A stretch of DNA of 64,000 nucleotides from Numida meleagris (Eukaryota > Chordata > Aves > Galliformes > Numididae). The notes under the pieces are model-generated. The model was given only the letters and a program-made list of their open reading frames with translations. It was not told the origin of the DNA and did not search any database. Below, piece after piece: positions 24,359-35,752 of the stretch (position 1 is the first letter of the stretch; every line of letters begins with the position of its first letter). The position numbers and the translations under genes were made by a program. The stretch lies in assembly GCF_002078875.1 (NCBI RefSeq), contig NC_034410.1:36163506-36227505 (forward strand). Reading direction: 5' to 3'.

Positions 24359-25010
24359 CATAGAATCACAGAATCATAGAATCATAGAATGGCCTGGGTT
24401 GAAAAGGACCTCAAAGATCATCGAGTTTCAACCCCCCTGCTGAGTGCAGGGTCACCAACCACTAGACCAGGCTGCCCAGAGCCACGTCCAGCCTGCCCTT
24501 GATGCTTCCAGGGATGGGGTATCCACAACCTCCCTGGGCAACCTGTTCCAGTGCATCAGCACCCTCTGTGTGAAAAACTTCCTCCTAATGTCTAACCTAC
24601 ATCTCCCCTGTCTCAGTTTAAAACCATTCCCCCTTGTGCTATCACTGTCCACCCTCATGAACAATCATTCCCTCTACTGTTTATACGCTCCCTTCAAGTA
24701 TTGGAAGGCCACAATGAGGTCTGCATTTGGCTGTGTTGAACCTCAGTAGGTCCTTGTGGGCCCACTTCTCCAGCCTGTCCAGGTCCCTCTGGATGGTTTC
24801 CCTTCTTTCCAGTGTATCGACTGCACCGCTCAGCTTGGTGTCATCTGCAAACTTAGTGAGGGTGCACTTGATTCCATCATCTATGTCATTGATAAAGATG
24901 TTGAAGAGCACCGGTCCCAAGACTGAGCCTTGGGGGACACCACTCGTGACCGGCCTCCACCCTGACATAGAACCATTAATCACAACCCTTTGGCTGTGAC
25001 CAGCCAAACT
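24359..25010 (-). mobile_element. CR1 LINE copy with internal deletion
   Basis: Minus-strand CR1, about 650 bp. The 3' end (24359-24392) is the tail repeat ATTCTATG/ATTCTGTG. Reading 5' to 3' from about 25010, the reverse-transcriptase part has [19 protein letters not shown] and the catalytic-box version FADDTKLSG, then runs to LRFNTA. The sequence then jumps directly into a later part of the same protein ([14 protein letters not shown]), skipping the roughly 100 residues that normally lie between. The rest of the C-terminal pol follows, with [20 protein letters not shown] and [18 protein letters not shown]. The frame changes at the junction (about 24715-24730). The copy is also 5'-truncated, in the RT region. 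It cannot encode a working protein. Confidence 0.95.
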
Positions 25011-26296
25011 CATTCTCTTCCCTTTAAAATCTCTTTGTCTTTTTGCTCATCTCTGGTCTGACTTGTATAATGTGAGCACTTGGGAGTGAGGCAGCAAGAA
25101 AAGGACACATTGATTTTATTTGTCTATTCACCAATTGAATGGCTTTGGCTGGAGTTCTCAGAAATCACCATTACATAAATTGTTAAATAAGCAACTGTTT
25201 ACAACAACAACAATAACAAAATGGTTATTTTCATACCGTGGGAAACAATGAACTTCCTAAAGGAATAAAGATTCTGACAGAGAAACTTTAGTATATACTT
25301 TCCTAATTATACTTTTTCTATTCCTTTCAGTATAGCTTATGCGTAGTGGAGACCTTGGTTTCCCAGGTGGATTAGAAAAATCCCTATGAGACTATTTCCC
25401 TACCACTGGATTCACCAAAATGATGCAGTCTATTATTCCATAACATCTAGGAAATCTCCAATGCAACTGAACAGTTCATGGATATACTACAAAAAAGGCC
25501 CGCCTCAACAAGGACAAATTTTATTCTGTCAAGAAAAAGAACTTATATTCAGCTGACAGAGAACTATACTTTCAAAGAAGAAAGCTCTGCATTCTGCATG
25601 CATTAGAGAAGATGGACAATGAATAAGGAGTGAATCTGTATAAGGTCAATGAATCAACACCCTCACCCTGCCAAAATCATCTATAAATCCTTACAAAACA
25701 CCATGTCACATAAAACAATCACACAGTTGATCTAACAGAGATAAATATCAGATGCTCCACTATCCCACCCATGATATAAACTGTTTCTTGATTAATGGCA
25801 GGATCTTAGCAGAGTTTTTATTAAAAAGTAAACATTTTTTTTCAGCTTTTGAAGCTGGCAAGAACTCTTTCACAAAGTTTATCCCGTTGGTTTGAAATGT
25901 GACCAGAACCATCCTGAAACTGAGAGTAATTAAATGAGAGATGGATTTTTGTTTTTATTGTTTCAATTGTTAACTGAATACTTTATAAATGAGGGTAGAA
26001 TCAAGGTTTTATGTTTTATAGAATTTTATAGTTATTTCAATGCTATTGCACTTAGTGAACACTGGAAAAATGCTTGACATTTGCATGTTTCTCTCCTCAC
26101 TTGCTCTCTAATGACCTTTGAAATGGGCTTCTTTCCTAAAGTTTTTCAGAGGAGCTACAAAAACAAGGGTTCATACCCTTCAAAGGAAATATATTTCCAT
26201 TGCTTACACCTTCTTATTTTAAAGATTCTTCCACTCTCATTTTCTAAACTCTCTGTACTCAGCAGGGTTCTGTGAATAACAAAGTGATTGGCTTAC

Positions 26297-26398
26297 CCCT
26301 AGAGGATGTGTTCCCTTTTGGAGTTTGTTGTATGGGCTGTATTTAGGTTTAGGCGGCTTCCCAGCAGCTCTATCTTTGTGCCTTCTACTGCTTATGTG
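26297..26398 (-). CDS. ZNF385D: ZNF385D short coding exon carrying the histidine pair of the last finger
   Basis: A 102-nt exon of 34 whole codons. It starts HISSRRHKDRAAGKPPKPKY and ends at a Pro-Leu-Gly. The two histidines (HISSRRH, five residues apart) complete the finger whose cysteines are on exon 27692-27870, giving C-x2-C-x12-H-x5-H. The Lys/Pro-rich segment after it is a family hallmark. The acceptor is TTTTAACAG just above 26398 and the donor GTAAGC begins at 26296, a near-consensus site. Both ends are in phase 0, so the exon could be skipped without shifting frame, although skipping would remove the finger's zinc-binding histidines. Compared with the human protein as I recall it, the tail of the exon differs by about one residue (KGTHPLG against KTAHPLG). 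Confidence 0.95.
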
Positions 26399-27691
26399 CT
26401 GTTAAAATACATCAGGGGAAAAAAAAAGAGTGATATTTCCTTAAGAGATCATTTTGAGTTCTTCTTGAATGCTCTCCACAAAAGATTATATGACTAATTC
26501 AATAATGATCGAGAATAGGGCCTGTTCCAGTTTGAGCATTTCCTTTGTGCACCACACATTAAGACTGTGATTTTCAGCAGTGCTCAGTTCAAATCTGCTT
26601 CCACTGTGTCAGTGAATTTCTCACCTTTGTTAACTTCAACAGGACATGAATTAGGTCAAAGCTAGAAACCTTTAAAAAAATCTTCCCTATCTCTATAAAG
26701 CAAATAAATTCAATCCACTGCTAATTGAGAGTTTTGGAAGAATATTAGTACCACATTCTCTATTAAAAATAATAATAATTGCACAAAATTGTTTAAATCC
26801 CAAAGAAGCCTAGAGATCCTTTTAAGATTTCAGTTGAAAGATGGTTACATATCAAACTAAGTGACAGTGAAGAAAAATCACAAAATCCATTATCTTCTTC
26901 ATAAAATCTATTAGATTTTACAAGAATCATTCTACACAAAATTTATTGCAGTATTAGATGTAAAAGACCCTTTTCAGAGCTGTGTTTTCACTTTGATTTT
27001 CATTCTCAAGAGAGTTCTAAGAAAAAAGACAAAGAACTGGACTTCTTTCCTGAAAGGAAAAGACAAGCATTGCTATTGTCCATTAGAGAATTTATCTTTG
27101 TTCTTGTAAAGCTCCTTAACAAGTATTTAATTCCAAAAGGCATATGGAATTGAACTGTTTTTCAGAGCAAATGTTTTGCTCATCTGATGAATAACTGAAC
27201 ATAACTTAGTGTAATTGTAATTTAGAGGTCATGCTTCTCAGTTCTGATAAAAAGAAAAAAAAAATCAATTCCTCTCCATCCCATGTTTCTAAGTAGGTTA
27301 TTCAATGTTCAGGGAAACATTGGCTGCAACTACAAGGCAAATATCATGCAGTATACTAAATGGAAGGTTTTATTAGCACTTGACAACTATAATAGTCTAA
27401 AGATAGTTGTAACATGTTGCAGCTTACAGCTTCTATAACTCTTTAAAAACATGTTTATATATATATACATATATATATAATATAAATTTTGAGAAAATAC
27501 ATTATATGCAGGAGAAAATGATATCCAAAAGTAAACATACAGCATAAAAACTAAATGAGAAAATTCTATAAGCTCCATTTGGATGTGAACTGTTAGACTG
27601 ACACATGCTGATCGCGTTGGTACTTTATCACCATGAAAACAGAGAATAGCCAAGGATTTACACTCTGCAAGGTATCAAGGTAGCTGAGTAC
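26399..27691 (-). other. ZNF385D: ZNF385D intron
   Basis: Intron of 1,293 nt, donor GTACTC and acceptor TTTTAACAG. It is AT-rich, with a TA-rich stretch at 27455-27480. No other feature was recognised. Confidence 0.9.
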
Positions 27692-27870
27692 CTGTTTCAG
27701 TTGTGTCTCAGAGTTTACGTGCACATCACATATTTCACAGTGAAATGTTTTGTTCTGAAGGCCCGTGTTTCCTTTATTCACAGGTCCTTTGCCTTTTACG
27801 CCTGCCCGGGGAAAGGCTTTTATGGTTCCACTTCCATTCCGAGCTTCCAGCATAGTTTTGTGCTTAGTCC
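27692..27870 (-). CDS. ZNF385D: ZNF385D coding exon, end of one finger and start of the next
   Basis: Second of the four ZNF385D exons seen here, 179 nt. The acceptor is CTCCAG at 27876-27871; the first two bases GG complete the Gly codon split with the exon at 29804-30037, giving a continuous HNSGTKH. This supplies the second zinc-binding His of the preceding finger, so that finger reads C-x2-C-x12-H-x5-H across the junction. A basic linker follows (KAFPRAGVKGKGPVNKG, typical of the family), then the next finger opens with TFHCEICDVHVNSETQLKQ, holding both cysteines. The exon ends on a whole codon (CAG) and the donor GTACTC starts at 27691. The His pair of this finger lies on the next exon. 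No frameshift or stop interrupts the exon. Confidence 0.95.
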
Positions 27871-29803
27871 CTGGAGACATTAGAAATGGGAAACAGAAAC
27901 AACTTTGGCAATTTGGTTGCATTCATTGTTTTGTTTTCTTTCTAAAAGAAAATTATATGAACCTCAGCTTGGTGCTACATGCTATCCTTGGAATATGCCT
28001 GTATTTGTTTGTATCAGATTAATACTTATGTAATGGTATTTCACATCTGATATTTAATTATTAGATTACAGTTCTGTAGGTAATTCACTAGAACAAAGCA
28101 GCCACACCAATAAGTATCCTGATGTGAAGTTAAATGGGTGTGACTTTTCTCATTAACTCCTGCTGCTAATAAGACCTGAACTGTAGTTGCAAAGGAAGAA
28201 TAATTATCTATTAAAGGTGCAGTTGGCTTTGATTTGTAGTACTTCTAAACAGATTGATAAACAGTATGCATTAGGTAGCTTACACTTAAATCTGTAATTA
28301 AATAATTAGTTGTCAAACCACAAAGGGGCTGAGGTTCCTGGCAGAAACCTGAACATAAACAGAAACATGTTAGAAACATGAATGTGAGAAAAATGCACTT
28401 GCATTTTTTAATAAAATAAAGGTTGGACAGAAAACATTTGTGTCTGTTGCTGTACCTTTATTCAGACCAAACAATTTCTTACACTGTTAACTTCTGTGCA
28501 GCTTGTCTGTGATGACAATGGATTATTACCATGTACAGATTTAGTCAGTTCCCAGTGATAATCACTATATGCATCACCTTGTATCCTTTTCCAAGCATGC
28601 ATCTGTGTGACCACACACAGTTTATCAGCACAGAAAGAAAAATTTGGAGGTTTGTAACTATTCACAATAATGTTTTGGCTCTCAAAAGGATCAGAAAAAT
28701 GTTTAGCATCTAACCTTCATAGGAAGGAAGACATACAGGTAGAATGAGTACAGCTTTATGAACTTTTAATTTTCACCCGTACAAGATCTGTTATACAGCA
28801 AACACAGCATTCAAAACTGACTAGGCTTTGTTTCTCATGAATACCAACAAATTATAATTTCCTTTTTAATTTAAAATGATTTTATAGGCATGTCAAACTT
28901 CTTTCTTTCTTCTTTTTTTATTAAAATTATTTTTATTACATCATTAGACCATTTGTCATTTTTATGCAGGTATATTAGCTATCAGTGTCTCCACATTTCA
29001 AACCTGAAACTTTCTATCTCTTAACTCTGTTCATCTTGCAGTCAGGTAACCACTGACATCCAAAATCTGGACTTTTTCCATAGAACTGTTATAAATGCTC
29101 ACTGCCACCATATTAAATTTCAAGATATTTTAACTCTGTCTACCACAAAGCCAATCAATAAAATGCTTAAAATAGTGACTCTGGATGATGGCTGACTACT
29201 GCTAGAATTTACTGACGTTACTAGCTCTAACAGCAAGAAGAGGTTTAAAAATTAAAGACAGAAGCGAGCAACTACCCATTCAACTTTCATGCACCGGCCA
29301 CTACCAGTTTATGAAGACAAAGGAAAAATATATTACCAAGTTGTTAACATAAAATATGGGGCCAAGAATTCTAACTCTCATCACTGAACTCTGACTGACT
29401 CTGTCTCTTTCAGCCTTAATTTGTTAGATTTCAAACAAAACTAATGGCATTCATACTCAGTTTGCTAGCTGGCACAAACAAAAGTATGCAAACTCTGAAC
29501 ATCAAAGGTAATGAAGCATGAGCTGTCATTTAGCTCTATAAGGCTTGGAATCTGCAAAAGCTAAAATGTAAGAAAATGGGTAGCTTGCATGCAATAAAAT
29601 TCCCTTCTTCCCCCTTTATGAAAGCCTATTTGCCTGTCATTTTTATTCTTTAATAGTTAATGAATTCTGTGTAATTGCCAGCTTTCTGCCACCTCTTTGT
29701 CCCCTGCTGCAAGAGATCTAAACTATTCAGGGAAAGATAATTGCAGAGCTCTTGAGACAGAAGGGAAAAAAAAAGGAAGAAAGCAAGCATTGCTCCATCT
29801 CAC
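27871..29803 (-). other. ZNF385D: ZNF385D intron
   Basis: Intron of 1,933 nt, donor GTGAGA and acceptor CTCCAG. AT-rich unique-looking sequence; I saw no repeat family or RNA gene in it. Confidence 0.9.
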
Positions 29804-30037
29804 CACTGTTGTGCGCCTCCAGCTGCGAGGCAGAGTTGACAGCGACTTTGCATAGTGAACAGTACAGCAGTCTTTTTGCTTTTTCTTCCTCAGTCTCAAC
29901 GGAAGGGCATGTCGTGCTGCTTGTGGCTGTCGAGGGGATTTTCTCCACTTTAGAGGTGATCTCTGTTGTCATAACACTGCTCTTCCGGATTTCCACGGTT
30001 GTTGTCGTTGATATTGCTGGTGTCCCTGTGGTAACAT
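29804..30037 (-). CDS. ZNF385D: ZNF385D coding exon, linker and start of a C2H2 finger
   Basis: Internal exon of a nuclear zinc-finger protein of the ZNF385 family, whose fingers are the matrin/U1-like type known to bind RNA or DNA. The translation has a Thr/Ser-rich linker (GTPAISTTTTVEIRKSSVMT), then an acidic/basic stretch (ETEEEKAKR), then the finger start LLYCSLCKVAVNSASQLEAH with both cysteines and the first histidine. The linker wording matches ZNF385D as I know it, rather than ZNF385B or ZNF385A. The acceptor is a pyrimidine-rich tract ending CCACAG just above 30037, and the donor GTGAGA begins at 29803. Length is 234 nt. The exon begins two bases into codon use (first codon completed by the previous exon) and ends with one base of the Gly codon, which the next exon completes. 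The previous exon was not found in the window. The family call is near certain; the D paralogue is very likely. Confidence 0.95.
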
Positions 30038-31119
30038 CTGTGGACAAAGGGAAAAGATGGAAGGAAACAAAATAAGAGGTTGTGACCTCCAGTGTTTGCT
30101 TGCTTGCATCACAACAGTGTAACTGCACGGAGAGCCAGATGCTGGTGATAGTATAACTAGAAGTAAAGAACTAAATCTGACCTTATTCTTTCATTTTTTG
30201 TGATTACTCCCATGTATCAAAATGCCATGTACTGTCTCCTCCATTCTGCTAAGACACATAAACTGAAAAGATAGGTCATTAAGACTGCACTGTACAACTG
30301 AAGGATAATTCACCAGAAGTGGTTGTGTAAATTACCAGCATAGTAGGTAGTAAACATTTAAATGCAGCACTTCGGATACGTAAACTGCCGCGGTACTGTA
30401 TAATACTTACACTGATTGATAGGCCAAACTAAAGTTTTTATATTCTGTACTAATAAAACTAGAATTAAAATAATTGTAAATTCTTGTTATCTGATAAAAT
30501 AAAAAAATAGATACTTCACTTAGTATCAGCCAAAACTATTATTAAATGAACTAAAGTAATTATTAATACACAGTATACATTTATCCATGAATCCCTATAT
30601 ATTATTACATACTAGTAATATGTACTAATAACTGTAATTAAAAATACATCATTCTGTATCTAAGACCTCCAGGAACACTAAAAAAGGATTTTGCTTTGTG
30701 TATTGGTGGTGATTAGAAAAACTGTAAGCATGTTAGATATCTAAATCTTTTTGGAACTCTAGTGCCTGCATCTGAGAACACATGGTTTTTCCATAGCTTT
30801 CAAATCTGTAAGAGAGAAAACACATGATATACTGTGGTTTGAATAACATATAAATGACATTTTGTGTGAGTCCTAAATATCCATGCTCGATATTGTCAGT
30901 TAACTCAGCAAGGTCTTCAAGCCTCCAGATGAGTTTGGTTTCCACCAGGTAAGTTCTATAAGGGGCTTCATCCTTGCCAAGGACACAAAAACAGCTATCC
31001 AGGTCCTGAATGCACCAAGAAGCTGATAGCCTAAACTCTTACAGGATTCTCACAGACCTCTCACCATCCCATTTTGAAGCCCAAGTACATGGGACATAGA
31101 TCTCTCTCACTGAAAAAGG

Positions 31120-31392
31120 GAATCGCAGAATCACAGAATTAGAGAATCATAGCAGTTGGAAGGAACTCCTGGATATCATCTAGTCCAATCTCTCTGCTAA
31201 AGCAGTTCCCTACAGTAGGCTATACAGGATAGTGTACAGATGGGTCTTGAACATCTCCAGAGAAGGAGACTCCACAACCTCTCTGAGCAGCCTATTCCAT
31301 AGCTTCACAAAGGGAGAGAGAAGAAAAGGCAAAGTAATATAATTTGGTAGCTGGGTACTTAGCAGGGTATATAGGACAGTAAGACCTATCAC
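31120..31392 (-). mobile_element. CR1 LINE fragment, older subfamily
   Basis: Minus-strand CR1 3' region. The plus strand opens with AATCGCAGAATCACAGAATT and a further ATAG unit, the reverse of the CR1 tail, then a block with TCATCTAGTCCAATCTCTCT. The minus strand still encodes a pol C-terminus piece, LWNRLLREVVESPSLEMF. It differs from the copies near 1930 and 24359 in its tail block, so it belongs to another, probably older, CR1 subfamily. The 5' border is approximate. Confidence 0.88.
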
Positions 31393-31734
31393 TGAACCAG
31401 TGCAGAAGATGGAAAGTAAGTTACAAGAGGAGAGAAGGTGACAGAGCCATTCTGCCCTTTAAGATAGACCAAGCTTTGCAGGGCTGTATTTTGTCATACT
31501 AAGCCTACTGAGTAGCAGCTAACCTTGTAAGAAATTTTATTTACTTTACTGAGATTCTCCTGTGGTTGGGTACTTTTCCAAAACAGACAGCTCACACATC
31601 CTTTGCTGTCAGGGGTGCTCTGCCTGTAATATGTTTTATTTATTGTCATCTATTACAATAAACAAAATAACTATTCTTTGGATTATAGATCTCAATATGC
31701 TGTGTGATGCAGGAGGGACACATTAACTGATGCC

Positions 31735-32680
31735 TGCAGAGGTATGTTTCAGACTAATACTGTTCAACAATTTCATTAATGAAGAGAACGCCTATTAATT
31801 TATCAGACAATAGCAAACTGGGAGGAAAAGCAAACATAATAGGAGACAAAATTCAAAACAATTTTAACATGTTGGAAAAACCGTCTAGAAAATTAGAGAC
31901 TTTTCAGTAAAGACAATTGCAGGAATCCACACTCAGCAGGATGAATGTGACCTATTAAAACAGGATGAAGATCAACAACCCAGTACTCGTATTTGGTGGT
32001 TTTTTTGTTGTTGTTTGTTTTGTTTGTTTTTTAAGAAAAAGCTTTCAGTAGTGGATAACAAGACGAACACATATCATGCATACCATGGTGTTCTGAATAA
32101 GGTCCCTGCCATACTGAAAGTGCAATGTGAGAGATTTGTGTGTAGAGATTTGTGAAGTTCTTTTTCTCCTCTAATCACCACTGGAGGCCCTGCATCCAAT
32201 CTGGGGACTGCAAATGTCACATTAACAATGACTTGCTCTGTTTTTAATTCAGCAGCAATAGAAAAGTAAACCAACACAAGGAGAGTTGCAAAGGAGGAAG
32301 CCAAAACAAACTAGAAGCTTAGAAAACATGGCCTATTAATATAGAACATGAAGGGTAAACAATGCCAACATTTTTTCAGATGTGCAAAAAGTAACTAAAA
32401 ATAAGAGAATAAACTCTTCTCCCTGATCCCTCCTAACAGGACATGGACTATTGGATTACAGCAAGGGAGACTTAGATTAGACATCAGGAAATTCTTTCTA
32501 ATATTAAAGCCTGTAAAGCCTTAGAATATCCTACCTACAGAGATACTGAAATATTGCCTGTTGGAGGATTTGGAAATGGCTGAGCAAATGTCTGCAGAAA
32601 CAACCCAATTAGCAGGAATAATTTACCTCTGAGGAAACTTCTAGCCCTGTCAGTTTCTATAATTCGTGCATTTTGTAATG
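31735..32680 (+). mobile_element. Ancient CR1-like LINE relic
   Basis: Plus-strand, strongly decayed. Pieces in the right order resemble CR1 pol: LFNNFINEE near 31765 (counterpart of the LFN-FIND motif), AAACTGGGAGG near 31815 (just after the catalytic box in CR1), CCTGCATCCAATCTGGGGAC near 32190, TTAGATTAGACATCAGGAAA near 32475 (the RLDIRK-like segment), and TTTCTATAATTCGTGCA near 32656 as a worn tail. A T/TTG-rich stretch at 31998-32032 interrupts it. The order of matches makes the call likely; borders are approximate. Confidence 0.6.
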
Positions 32681-35600
32681 TTTCTATGTAGTCTCCCAAA
32701 ATGTTTTAGAAATTATTATTTATGAAACCCAAAGGCTGTGTTTGTGATGTGAATAGTCTGCCAGGCATTAAAGCATAGAGCAAAAGTTCCTTGTCAAGGT
32801 CTAACGAAGGTGTTTTTTTCCTGAGATTGAGTCTGGATGTGGCTCTATTCTGAATGTACCGAGAGTGTCAAATACTGTTGCAGAAGGAATGGTGTTATCT
32901 TGCTGAACATTCTGTTCTTAATTTTTATATTTACTGGAACAAGAATTATGTTTCAATAGAAAATAATATTTTGAAATATTAAGCCTTTTGTTGGGAAAGT
33001 GATGAGTAAATGAAGCCTTTGTATGTCTGTCCAGAAAATTATTAATGTTACTAGTCACTCCTTTTCCATTTTGGAAAATACATACTAATGCTGGCTTTCC
33101 TTGAGTTGAAAGTTGCAGCAAGTGCATCAAAACCCCACTTTCAGCAGTGCATAATGCTGCTTTTAAAACTTCTGCCTCTCCGTCCTAGGACTATTGTACA
33201 GTAAGTAGCAAGTCTAGCTATGTATTTTCCTTTGAAAAGGAAGGCAGAAGGCAGGCAGCACTATAGAGAAGGAAGGAAGAGTGAAAGAAGGCATTAACAT
33301 TCTCAGAAAATTGATGGCAAGGTTGTTGCTCATCCTAATCTTGCAGGAAATTAGAAACGTACATCAATCACCATTACCAGCTCTGCAATGCAAAGGTTAG
33401 CATGCCTTAAGCAAAATATAAATCATCATTTCTTTATTTCACTTAGGAAAACCTGAGGCAATGGACAAAAAAAAATGCTTGAATAACTGCAGTTTCTGTA
33501 CTGCTTCAAATATATATCCTTCTGTATGTATGTTGATTGCATACTTCACCATCAAAGTGAAAAGAAAATACAATCATTACTTTGATATGTATGTGTAGAA
33601 ACAGTATTTTACATAAAAATTAAACTAAAAGTGGTAAACGTCATCAGCATATTCTTCAACTATCAAAACCATCATTACTCCGAGTATATATTCTGCTCAT
33701 ATATCTTCCAAAATAGACCCTTTATAAATGCATCATATATTTCAGAAATGCAAACATATTAATGACATTAAAACATATATAGGAAAACCATCCAAGTTTG
33801 TCTTGTAAAAGCTATGACACATTTAAAAATGAAAAGCTGCTCCTCCTCATGTAAACTGCATAATTTACAGGGAACACATTCTAAAAACTGTCAAGTAAGC
33901 TTAAAAAGAGGAAATTCTTCTCATCTAACCAGTGTGTATATCTTTGTGTATATTATTCTATTACTTCCTATACATAGTTTAGTGTCCTAAATACAGTATG
34001 CAGCATTAAAGGTATAAAGGATTAAGGAAAAAAAAAAAAAGCTGTAGGAAGGCATTGGAACTGATGCCCTGAAGACTGAATCAGCATTTCTTAGCATTAC
34101 ATTATGACAGTGCTTTAAGTGCTACTTCAGTAATAAATTATCTAAAACCAAGCTGGAAATTCGATCACAAATAGAAAATTTGTTTCCGGTGACGCAGGCT
34201 TACAGAACTGTGCTATTTTCATAACAGTGGCCTCCAGCAAATATTCGTTATTGCAACTGTCACTGCATGACTTTGGCATAGAAGCAGATTGCTAATATTG
34301 TGTAGAACTGGATTCCAGCAGCAAAAAAAAGAGTGTAAATTTCAGGATTCACAACAATCCATTTATGCTCCTGCTCTTAATATAGGAACAGAATAAACAT
34401 TAAAAGTAATTAAAAAATAATTAAAAACTAGTCTAGCTCTCTGGAAAAATCAAAGATTTATTTTAACAAGAAGATAAAACCAGAAGAAAAACATTCAGTG
34501 AGAACTGACTCCTTTGGGTTATACAGATACTATAGTTCCAGAAGAAAACTACAAGTATGTGATTAAGGTCCTTTTAAGTAAGCAAGGTTAATTTTATACT
34601 CAGCTAGAAAACTCATGATTTTTTCTTTAGACTGGAGAAACATAAAATTATACCAACTCATGTTTTTCTTCTGAGTATGTGAAAGTCTCACTCATCAGTT
34701 TCTGCTACTAAGAATTTCTTGTCCTAAAACTATAAATAGACCTACAGAGAGAAAAGCGCTCTGACTTCAAACAAATCACAACTATTTATGAGCTTATTTT
34801 TGCTTCCACAATCTCAAGTGGCATGCATTTAAAAATATCTGATTTAGCACATAACTCATGCATTCTGGTCTCATTTAAATTCAGCTTTGCCTTTAACATA
34901 AACGGATGGAGAATTTGGCCCATAACACTGTCCACAAAGCAAACAAAAACAATTTTTTTTTTACAGCCATGAAGTATATTATTTCTTACGCCAAAGAGAA
35001 CTTGATATGAAGTATTTCACTGTACTTTAAGACCTCTTACTACTGCAAAAGCATTGCCATCTGGCTTGCTTGTTGCAAGCCTTCATCAAGTAAAAGACCA
35101 CTCAAGTACGGGTGTTTGACACTGATATATTCAAAAGAGACTCAACATTTTATTTTCCTGCTTGCTAAGGACAGGGTCCCTAGCTTCCTGGTCTTTGTTG
35201 AAAATCCCATGCTCTGCATCCTCTCTGTTAATTACATTTCAAGATAGGGTATTATTTCTTTTGAATCTATAAATATAACAGCGGACTATATTATAAACAG
35301 AGTACCATCTCAAAAATAACTATGCAATCAAACTTTTTGTGCTTGGCTGACTTTCTGAATTCCTGTTCTTAAACATAAGCATGTGTGCTAGCACACTGGT
35401 TGGATCTGGCACTTAATCAAAACACTTTGGGGAACATTGACTCAAATGTATCAGCTCCTCCTCTATTGTATGTAGAGAATACAACTTGCATATTTTGTGG
35501 TTGATTTATATTTGGCCTATTACAATATATTGTACAGAAAATTCTTATAGTATCATATTATGAAAATTCCATTCATTATACTTAGTTTTACATTCAAAAT

Positions 35601-35728
35601 CTTGATTCAATTTAGTTTTATAGATCTATTCTGCCCCAAATGGCTATCTTTTACCTAGAGAGTTAGAACTGAATTTTTAGAATTTAGAAAATCCATATAA
35701 TTTCTTTTTAAATAGCCTACATCACAGG

Positions 35729-35752
35729 TTATTTTATTTTATTTTATTTTTT
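35729..35752. repeat. (ATTTT)n simple repeat
   Basis: Four to five ATTTT units in a row within AT-rich DNA. Confidence 0.85.

Larger units (their letters stand above)
21604..26296 (-). other. ZNF385D: ZNF385D last intron
   Basis: Intron of 4,693 nt bounded by a GTAAGC donor (26296 downward) and a CCCCACAG acceptor (ending at 21604). It carries the internally deleted CR1 copy at about 24359-25010 and an AAAT-type simple repeat near 23436-23464. I see nothing else that can be named. Confidence 0.9.

Noticed and set aside
24444..24999. Plus-strand open frames of 90-101 codons
   Set aside because: They are the reverse strand of the CR1 pol region.
27701..28022. Plus-strand open frames across a ZNF385D exon
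   Set aside because: Antisense shadows of exon 27692-27870.
21370..30037. Assigning the gene to ZNF385B
   Set aside because: The linker (GTPAISTTTTVEIRKSSVMT) and the tail (TAPAATLFQTSALPPALL) match ZNF385D as I recall it; the ZNF385B tail differs.
29752..30075. 107-codon plus-strand open frame across a ZNF385D exon
   Set aside because: Antisense shadow of exon 29804-30037.
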